A stretch of 5,778 nucleotides of DNA, from NCBI GenBank assembly GCA_009780285.1, contig WRAL01000112.1, forward strand, positions 1 through 5,778, given 5' to 3'. Every line of letters begins with the position of its first letter. The first letter of the stretch is position 1. The stretch comes from Treponema sp. Its GTDB lineage: Bacteria; Spirochaetota; Spirochaetia; Treponematales; Breznakiellaceae. The notes beneath the pieces are model-generated. The model saw only the letters and a program-made list of their open reading frames with translations, ran no database searches and was not told the DNA's origin. The position numbers and the translations under genes are program-made. This document shows positions 1 through 3,842 of this stretch, piece after piece.

Positions 1-114
1 CATCGGCAGTATCTGCTGCATGGAATCCTTCAGCGTCTGTATCCAGAGGTTGCTGTTTATTTTGTTTGCTTTGGGAGCAAGGCTTTGCTCCATCCAGTTA
101 ATAACGGATTTCAT
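1..114 (-). CDS. PTS sugar permease EIIC, lactose/cellobiose family (N-terminal 38 residues only)
   Basis: This is the membrane channel of a phosphotransferase system, which imports a sugar while EIIB phosphorylates it. Only the first 38 codons are inside the window; the gene continues past the left edge. The visible protein starts MKSVINWMEQSLAPKANKI and runs to QQILPM. This resembles the amphipathic N-terminus of cellobiose-type EIIC proteins, with a WMEQxLAPxAxKI-like stretch, then a segment leading to the first membrane helix with its Leu-Pro. The ATG is preceded by GGAGG about 8 nt upstream, inside the last codons of EIIB, and lies 1 nt after the EIIB stop, so the two are co-translated. 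The sugar cannot be told from this fragment. The family call rests mainly on the adjacent EIIB plus the N-terminal pattern. Confidence 0.8.
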   Translation of the reverse strand, partial: MKSVINWMEQSLAPKANKINSNLWIQTLKDSMQQILPM

Positions 115-115
115 C

Positions 116-436
116 TTACGCCTCCTTTCCAAGACAATTCAGCAGATCGTCCAGCGCCTCGTCCCCGTCAAGCGATGAGTAATACTCTCTTTTCATGAGC
201 AGAACCTTGGGCCCGTTGTCCCCAAGGATCTTCCTTATGTCATCGACCAGGTACGAAAGATGCGGCCCCACCATAATGCAGTCCGCTTCCGGCCCGTAGA
301 TTTCGATTTCCGACTCGCTGCGCGCCTTGGCTTCCAGCTCCAGGCCGCGCGCCTTGGCCGCCTTTCGCATGTTCGCTGCCATAAAGCCCGAGGACGCGCC
401 GGCGCCGCAGGTAAGCAAGATGCTTATTTTACTCAC
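116..436 (-). CDS. PTS EIIB component, lactose/cellobiose (chitobiose) family
   Basis: This is the cytoplasmic phosphocarrier that accepts phosphate from EIIA on a cysteine and passes it to the sugar carried by EIIC. The 106-residue length equals that of the single-domain chitobiose/cellobiose EIIB proteins such as E. coli ChbB. It opens with a beta strand (KISILLTC), and Cys10 sits at the phosphorylation position, followed by the Gly/Ser-rich loop GAGASSG. The later GPEADCIMVGPHLSYL segment matches the second half of the fold. The start is GTG at 436-434, chosen because AGGAGG lies 8 nt upstream and the protein begins immediately before the first strand. It has its own promoter and is the first gene of an operon with EIIC. 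EIIA is not visible and may lie beyond the left edge. The substrate is unassigned. Confidence 0.93.
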   Translation of the reverse strand: MSKISILLTCGAGASSGFMAANMRKAAKARGLELEAKARSESEIEIYGPEADCIMVGPHLSYLVDDIRKILGDNGPKVLLMKREYYSSLDGDEALDDLLNCLGKEA

Positions 437-444
437 AATAATTT

Positions 445-450
445 CCTCCT
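445..450 (-). promoter_or_regulatory. Shine-Dalgarno site of EIIB (decides the GTG start)
   Basis: A perfect AGGAGG reads on the minus strand, 8 nt before the GTG at 436-434. It supports GTG as the EIIB start, because no ATG lies nearby in frame. Confidence 0.85.
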
Positions 451-462
451 GGCCAAATGGCC
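451..462 (-). other. Small hairpin in the PTS leader, abutting the Shine-Dalgarno
   Basis: GGCC-ATTT-GGCC forms a 4-bp stem with a 4-nt loop that ends exactly where AGGAGG begins. It falls within the predicted 38-nt leader. It may tune ribosome access, but the stem is short and this could be chance. Confidence 0.35.
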
Positions 463-480
463 TTTTTTAGAATCTTCTGA

Positions 481-510
481 ATGGTACATGAGCGGCCTTG
501 CGGCTGTCAA
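481..510 (-). promoter_or_regulatory. Promoter of the PTS operon
   Basis: Minus strand: a perfect TTGACA (510-505), an 18-bp spacer, then TACCAT (486-481, 4 of 6 to consensus). The start point would fall near 474, giving a leader of about 38 nt before the GTG of EIIB. A small inverted repeat, AGAA-N2-TTCT (478-469), straddles the predicted start point and could be an operator half-site, though this is weak. The promoter lies just downstream of the terminator at 534-514, so the PTS genes form a separate transcription unit from the gene at 827-561. Confidence 0.7.
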
Positions 511-513
511 AGG

Positions 514-534
514 AAAAAATTGCGCCGGGGGCGC
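514..534 (-). terminator. Intrinsic terminator after the antitoxin-like gene
   Basis: On the minus strand GCGCC-CCC-GGCGC forms a 5-bp all-GC stem with a 3-nt loop, followed directly by AATTTTTT. It lies 27 nt past the stop codon of the gene at 827-561 and only 3 nt before the -35 box of the PTS promoter. The stem is short but very GC-rich and the T-tract is clean. Confidence 0.72.
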
Positions 535-560
535 GCGAGCGGCTGCGTCGGCGGCGGGGA

Positions 561-827
561 TTAGATCCTAGCGGAAGGCTCTTTTTTCGCGCCCTTAGCG
601 CCCGACAAAATCCCGGTAAGCTCGCGCGTTATCGGCGACTTTTCCAGCATCTCGCCCAGCTCCTTTTGGGTAAGGCGCAATCGCGGCGCGGGCTTTTCCT
701 CGCTCGCGTCGATGGGGATCACTTTCAGCTCGAGCAGCGCTTTCCCCGGGGGCACGTCGCGGGGAACCTCGACCTCCAGGCGAAGGCGCCGGCTGTCGGT
801 TATTTCCACGGTTCGCGTTATGATCAT
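561..827 (-). CDS. Small antitoxin-like protein, function unassigned
   Basis: This is an 88-residue soluble protein without a signal peptide or membrane segment. The N-terminal half (residues 1-40) looks like beta strands around TVEITDSRRLRLEVEVP and a VPPGKALLELKVIP segment. The second half has a helix-like RLTQKELGEMLEKSP and an ELTGILSG motif. From memory, this two-part pattern resembles small VapB-like antitoxins common in gut treponemes, usually followed by a PIN-domain toxin. Here no toxin follows: the stop is followed within 27 nt by a terminator. The last 14 residues (AKGAKKEPSARI end) are basic and low in complexity, and may be a worn-down version of the toxin-binding tail. The ATG at 827-825 has no Shine-Dalgarno but lies at the predicted transcription start of a good promoter. 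That the gene is real is fairly sure; its function is only a guess. Confidence 0.7.
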   Translation of the reverse strand: MIITRTVEITDSRRLRLEVEVPRDVPPGKALLELKVIPIDASEEKPAPRLRLTQKELGEMLEKSPITRELTGILSGAKGAKKEPSARI

Positions 828-833
828 GGGACA

Positions 834-862
834 ACTATAGCGCGGGAGGAAGCGGTTTTCAA
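834..862 (-). promoter_or_regulatory. Promoter of the antitoxin-like gene, predicted leaderless
   Basis: Minus strand: TTGAAA (862-857), a 17-bp spacer, then TATAGT (839-834). Both boxes are 5 of 6 to the sigma70 consensus. Six bases (TGTCCC) separate the -10 box from the ATG, so the expected start point is the A of the ATG at 827. No ribosome-binding sequence precedes the ATG, which agrees with a leaderless mRNA. The -35 box lies 24 bp downstream of the mgtE stop. No convincing terminator separates them, so read-through from mgtE is also possible. Confidence 0.72.
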
Positions 863-886
863 GCGCGAGGGCGCGGGCGAAAATCC

Positions 887-2248
887 CTACATCGAGCCGC
901 GCATGAAAATCGTGACGCAGACGAAGTAAATGAAAAGCCCGGCTATGTCGTTGATGGAGGTGATCATCGGCCCGGATCCGGCGGCCTCGTCGCCCTTGAG
1001 CTTTATCAATATAAACGGTATCAAAAAGCCGAACATCGCCGTCATCGTCATGCTGATCGTAAGCGCGACGCCCACGGCCACGCCGAGCATGGGAAGGCCC
1101 TGCCAGATAGCCGCGATGGTGCCGGAAATAAGGCCGATGACAAGGCCCATGCTGAAGCCTATCCCTATTTCCTTTAGAAGGTGGCGAAAAAAGCGCCGGT
1201 GGCTTACGTGCCCCAGAACCATGCCGCGCACGAAGACGATGGCCGACTGCGTCCCCACGTTCCCGCCCATGTCCATGATCAGCGGGATGAAGATCGCGAC
1301 GGCGGCCACGGACTTAAGCGCCTCCTCGAAGCCCCCCACCACGGCGCCGGCGAGAAGGCCGGCGGCCAGCGTGATGAACAAAAACGGCAGGCGCACCTTC
1401 CATATCTTCCAAAGGCTGCCAGTTATGAGGATCGCGCTGCGGTCGGCCTCGCTGCGATCCACGTCCGCCAGGCCGGCCTGGTTGAAGATGTCCTCGGTGG
1501 CCTCGTCCTCCAGGATGTCCACCGCGTCGTCTATCGTCACGATCCCCACCAGCCGCTCCTCGCGGTCCACCACCGGAATCGCCAGAAGGTTAAGGTCCTG
1601 AAGCGTCCGCGCCACCTTTTCCTGATCGTCGTCGGTGGAGACGCGCACCGGGCTTTTCGCCATGACGTCGGCCACCTGCGCGTCGGAATCGGCGAGGATC
1701 AGCCGCTGGAGGCTCAGCACGCCTTCCAGCCGGTTCTCGCCGTCGGTGACGAAAAGGGTGTAGATCGTCTCCTTGTCCCGCGCCTGCCTGCGGATTTTTT
1801 CCAGCGCCCGCGCCGCCGTCATCTCCCTTTCCAGCGAGATGTACTCGGTGGTCATGATGCGCCCGGCGGTCTCCGCCTCGTAGCCCATCAGGATGGCGGT
1901 GACCTTGCGCTCCTCCGGGGAAAGCGATTCCAGGAGCTTTTTCGCCACGACCGCCGGCAGCTCGTCCAGGAGCTTGACCCTGTCGTCCGGCGGCATCTCG
2001 TTGACGAATTCCCTCACGCGCTCGTCGGTGAAGGACTGTAGGAGGGCGCGCTGCAGGTCGGTGTCCAGCTGCTCGAAAAGGCGCAGCGCCGCGTCCTTCA
2101 GAAGAAGCCGGAAAACCACCGCCTGCCTTTCGGACGAAAGGGCGACGAAGGCCTCGAGCAGCTCCATGTCCTCCGCGCCGGCGAGCAGCGCCTTGAGGGT
2201 TCCCATGTCCTTTCTTTCCAGGCATCCTTCGATCGTTTCCCTTATCAT
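887..2248 (-). CDS. mgtE: Magnesium transporter MgtE
   Basis: This is an inner-membrane Mg2+ channel/transporter gated by intracellular Mg2+. The 453 residues match the usual length of about 450. Domains in order: the N-terminal helical MgtE_N domain (about 1-125, with the conserved MPPDDR at 85-90), a CBS pair (about 130-255, including IPVVDREERLVGIVTIDDAV), a plug helix (about 255-280), then five membrane helices (about 285-450). The signature PLIMDMGGNVGTQSA is at 322-336, followed by VR. Asp434 in TSINDIAGL corresponds to the pore aspartate of Thermus MgtE (Asp432). All diagnostic parts are present and there is no truncation. The ATG at 2248 was chosen over an upstream in-frame start at 2320, because AGGAG lies 5 nt before it and the predicted promoter lies inside the upstream extension. 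It is transcribed away from fliG and carries no recognisable Mg2+ riboswitch. Confidence 0.97.
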   Translation of the reverse strand: MIRETIEGCLERKDMGTLKALLAGAEDMELLEAFVALSSERQAVVFRLLLKDAALRLFEQLDTDLQRALLQSFTDERVREFVNEMPPDDRVKLLDELPAVVAKKLLESLSPEERKVTAILMGYEAETAGRIMTTEYISLEREMTAARALEKIRRQARDKETIYTLFVTDGENRLEGVLSLQRLILADSDAQVADVMAKSPVRVSTDDDQEKVARTLQDLNLLAIPVVDREERLVGIVTIDDAVDILEDEATEDIFNQAGLADVDRSEADRSAILITGSLWKIWKVRLPFLFITLAAGLLAGAVVGGFEEALKSVAAVAIFIPLIMDMGGNVGTQSAIVFVRGMVLGHVSHRRFFRHLLKEIGIGFSMGLVIGLISGTIAAIWQGLPMLGVAVGVALTISMTMTAMFGFLIPFILIKLKGDEAAGSGPMITSINDIAGLFIYFVCVTIFMRGSM

Positions 2249-2253
2249 GGCGG

Positions 2254-2258
2254 CTCCT
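2254..2258 (-). promoter_or_regulatory. Shine-Dalgarno site of mgtE (decides the start)
   Basis: AGGAG reads on the minus strand 5 nt before the ATG at 2248-2246. It favours this start over the upstream in-frame ATG at 2320. The predicted transcript would begin at this A, so the ribosome site sits at the extreme 5' end of the mRNA. Confidence 0.75.
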
Positions 2259-2264
2259 GGGATA

Positions 2265-2293
2265 AAGGTACAGGGATTAAGGCGAAGTGTCAA
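2265..2293 (-). promoter_or_regulatory. Promoter of mgtE
   Basis: Minus strand: a perfect TTGACA (2293-2288), a 17-bp spacer, then TACCTT (2270-2265, matching consensus only at T, A and final T). The predicted start is near 2258, leaving a leader of about 10 nt that is essentially the Shine-Dalgarno. It resembles the PTS promoter: the same -35 and a TACC-type -10. The short leader excludes an M-box or other 5' riboswitch if this is the only promoter. Confidence 0.65.
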
Positions 2294-2339
2294 TGCGCGG
2301 CGACGCGCGGGGAGCGGCAATTCTCGGTTTATAAGGGGG

Positions 2340-2381
2340 AACCGTGATTGAAACTCCGCGTGATTCCGTGATTAATTCTTC
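2340..2381. repeat. Degenerate copy of the CTCCGTG-type repeat
   Basis: On the plus strand, CTCCGCG (2354-2360) and TTCCGTG (2364-2370) are spaced 10 nt apart, then ATTAATTCTTC (2371-2381). This parallels the copy at 2525-2565, whose tail is GTTGATTCTTC, but lacks that copy's third 9-nt unit. A further AACCGTG unit is at 2340-2346. Both members have the same orientation. Confidence 0.6.
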
Positions 2382-2395
2382 ATTCACCCACCCCT

Positions 2396-2420
2396 GGAGT
2401 TTTGGCAACGCCAAAACTCC
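2396..2420. repeat. Perfect hairpin, 11-bp stem and 3-nt loop (first of a pair)
   Basis: GGAGTTTTGGC (2396-2406), loop AAC, GCCAAAACTCC (2410-2420). There is no T-tract on either side, so it is not a terminator. It lies outside both flanking predicted transcripts. Its right arm, CAAAACTCCG, also occurs at 2524-2533 inside the neighbouring repeat copy, which ties the hairpin to the repeat family. Confidence 0.8.
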
Positions 2421-2422
2421 GA

Positions 2423-2447
2423 GTCAATTTGCCGTAGGCAGATTGAC
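2423..2447. repeat. Second hairpin, 11-bp stem and 3-nt loop (one T-G pair)
   Basis: Stem arms 2423-2433 (GTCAATTTGCC) and 2437-2447 (GGCAGATTGAC) flank the loop GTA. All pairs are Watson-Crick except T2429 with G2441. It starts 2 nt after the first hairpin and has the same geometry but a different sequence. Confidence 0.75.
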
Positions 2448-2448
2448 C

Positions 2449-2565
2449 AACCACGGAGTTACACGGAGGAAAGAAGGGGGCTTGGTCTTTCAGCTCTCCG
2501 GTAACTATTGGTGAGCGCCGGATCAAAACTCCGTGTAACTCCGTGCCCTCCGTGGTTGATTCTTC
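2449..2565. repeat. Inverted pair of CACGGAG repeats
   Basis: CACGGAG-TTA-CACGGAG (2452-2468) is matched perfectly, in inverse orientation, by 2529-2545. That gives a 17-bp inverted repeat with a 60-nt interval. The right member has an extra unit, so CTCCGTG occurs at 2529, 2539 and 2548 (steps of 10 and 9 nt). It ends with GTTGATTCTTC at 2555-2565. The 60 nt between the arms hold no recognisable gene. Repeats of this CACGGAG type are, from memory, scattered in many unrelated bacterial genomes, where they generate spurious TTEGTE-like reading frames. Confidence 0.75.
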
Positions 2566-2583
2566 TTCCCCAAAACTGATTCC

Positions 2584-2597
2584 CGCGCTCAAGCGCG
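2584..2597. repeat. Short GC hairpin upstream of the fliG promoter
   Basis: CGCGC-TCAA-GCGCG forms a 5-bp stem with a 4-nt loop, 12 nt before the fliG -35 region. No T-tract follows directly. It could be an operator-like palindrome or chance in GC-rich DNA. Confidence 0.35.
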
Positions 2598-2608
2598 ACG
2601 CCCGGCGC

Positions 2609-2637
2609 TTTTCACTCGCCGACGATTTGGATATACT
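2609..2637 (+). promoter_or_regulatory. Promoter of fliG, predicted nearly leaderless
   Basis: TTTTCA (2609-2614, 4 of 6), a 17-bp spacer, then TATACT (2632-2637, 5 of 6). The predicted start point is G2644, 2 nt before the ATG at 2646. The bases between the -10 box and the ATG (TTCGCCGT) contain no Shine-Dalgarno. The -10 box is convincing and the -35 is weak. I saw no spirochaete flagellar sigma28-type promoter at the usual distance. Confidence 0.6.
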
Positions 2638-2645
2638 TTCGCCGT

Positions 2646-3842
2646 ATGAGCGACTTACTGCGCAAGGGAATCGCCGCCTATCAAAGCTCAATGAGCCCGC
2701 GGGAAGCTTCGCCTGAGGACGCGTCGGCGAGCGAGCCTGCCGACGGCGGCGTCGCGCGGGCGCAGGCCGGCATCGCGCGAGCGAAGGCCCGGATTTTGGA
2801 GGGCAAAAACGGCCTTCTTAAAACCGCGCGGCCGCCGGAGGGCGCCGAGAGCAAAACCCGGCGCGTGGCAAAGTTCCTCATTCTCGTGGGCGCGGAGCAG
2901 GCGGCCAAAATCCTCGCCCTTCTGGACGCGCGGCAAATCGAGGACGTTACCAAGGAAATCGCCCTGGTAAAGGGCATAGACGGCGCCGAGGCCGAGGCTA
3001 TCGTCGCGGAGTTCACGGCGCTTTTTTCCGGCGCGCTTGGCCCGCGCGATTCCGGCGGCGTGGAAACGGCGCGGCGAATGCTGCACGCGGCTTACGGGCC
3101 GGAGCGCGGCGAGGAAATCCTCAATAAAACCGTTCCCGGCTCGAAGGAAAATCCCCTGGCCTTTCTTGGCGCGCTGGACGCGGAGCAGATTCACCTTTTG
3201 CTCAAGGACGAAAAGCCCGGCGCCGCCGCGCTCGTGCTGGCGCGCCTTCCCCCGAAAATTTCCGCCGACGCTATCGGGAAATTCCCGGCGGAACTTAAAA
3301 AGGAAATTCTTCTGCGCCTGGCTCGCAAGCGCGAGGTGTCGCCGGACATACTTCAAAGCGTGGCGCAGTCGCTTAAGGCCAAGGCGCGCCTGCTCGAAGG
3401 CTCCGGCGAGGACGGCGTCGAGATCGACGGCATGCAAAAGCTGGCGGCGATATTAAAGCACGGCGACTATTCCTTCGGCGACAGGCTTTTGGGCGAGCTT
3501 GAAAGCGAGGATCCGGAAATTGGAAAAAACCTTAAGGACAAGCTTTACACCCTCGAGGACGTGATCGCCGTCCACGATCGCGCGCTGGCCGACAAGCTCA
3601 AGCGCATGACCGACAAGGACGTCGCGATCCTGCTGCGGGGAAGAAGCGTCGCGCTGCGCAAAAAGTTTTTCTCGAACGTTTCCTCCGGGCGCGCGGCGAT
3701 GATCGCCGAGGAGGACGATCTTATGGGTCCTGTGTCCAGGCGCGAGCGCGACGACGTGGCCAACAGGTTTATCGCATGGTTTAGGCAGGCTCGCGCGGAC
3801 GGCGAGATAGCCACGGAAGGGGACGAGGATTGGGTAACCTGA
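2646..3842 (+). CDS. fliG: Flagellar motor switch protein FliG, divergent FliG1-like
   Basis: FliG sits in the cytoplasmic C-ring and couples stator torque to rotation. The protein is 398 residues, longer than the typical 330-345. The excess is an Ala/Arg-rich, probably disordered N-terminal extension (about 1-68). Then come FliG_N (about 70-165, RRVAKFLILVGAEQAAKIL), the middle domain (about 168-250, NPLAFLGALDAEQIHLLL) and the C-terminal torque domain (about 260-398, with LEDVIAVHDRALADKL and an LRGRSVALRKKFFSN segment). The middle-domain EHPQ motif reads EKPG (189-192). In the torque helix the acidic pair is kept as E355-E356. The usual Arg equivalent to E. coli R281 is displaced by one (G348-R349), K264 is Arg331 and R297 is Ser364. 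It lies outside a flagellar operon, as expected for the second fliG of spirochaetes. The ATG is set by the adjacent -10 box; there is no Shine-Dalgarno. Confidence 0.92.
   Translation: MSDLLRKGIAAYQSSMSPREASPEDASASEPADGGVARAQAGIARAKARILEGKNGLLKTARPPEGAESKTRRVAKFLILVGAEQAAKILALLDARQIEDVTKEIALVKGIDGAEAEAIVAEFTALFSGALGPRDSGGVETARRMLHAAYGPERGEEILNKTVPGSKENPLAFLGALDAEQIHLLLKDEKPGAAALVLARLPPKISADAIGKFPAELKKEILLRLARKREVSPDILQSVAQSLKAKARLLEGSGEDGVEIDGMQKLAAILKHGDYSFGDRLLGELESEDPEIGKNLKDKLYTLEDVIAVHDRALADKLKRMTDKDVAILLRGRSVALRKKFFSNVSSGRAAMIAEEDDLMGPVSRRERDDVANRFIAWFRQARADGEIATEGDEDWVT
3815..3822 (+). promoter_or_regulatory. Shine-Dalgarno-like site of the M16C peptidase gene
   Basis: GGAAGGGG lies inside the last codons of fliG, 7 nt before the TTG at 3830. 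It supports TTG as the start of the peptidase, because no in-frame ATG occurs until the residue-104 Met, well past the zinc motif. Confidence 0.6.

Noticed and set aside
451..466. Plus-strand terminator (GGCC-AAAT-GGCC then TTTTTT)
   Set aside because: No plus-strand gene lies upstream and the stem is only 4 bp. It is noted instead as a leader hairpin of the minus-strand operon.
828..886. Terminator between mgtE and the antitoxin-like gene
   Set aside because: Only a 4-bp GCGC stem without a T-tract is present; not enough to call.
1181..2041. Open frame of 286 codons on the plus strand, opposite mgtE
   Set aside because: It is antisense to a well-conserved mgtE, its product is rich in His, Arg and Pro with no recognisable domain, and long antisense frames are common in GC-rich genes.
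2249..2320. Longer MgtE starting at the upstream in-frame ATG (2320)
   Set aside because: The predicted promoter lies within the extension, AGGAG sits before the ATG at 2248, and the shorter protein has the usual MgtE length.
2340..2565. CRISPR array
   Set aside because: The repeat units are only 7-10 nt, occur in both orientations, and have no regular spacers; no cas gene is nearby.
2380..2691. Open frame of 103 codons on the minus strand across the repeats
   Set aside because: It overlaps the fliG promoter and start. Its TTEGTE-like residues come directly from translating the CACGGAG repeats.
2688..3437. Open frame of 249 codons on the minus strand, opposite fliG
   Set aside because: It is a shadow of the fliG coding frame, with Arg/Leu-rich composition and no domain.
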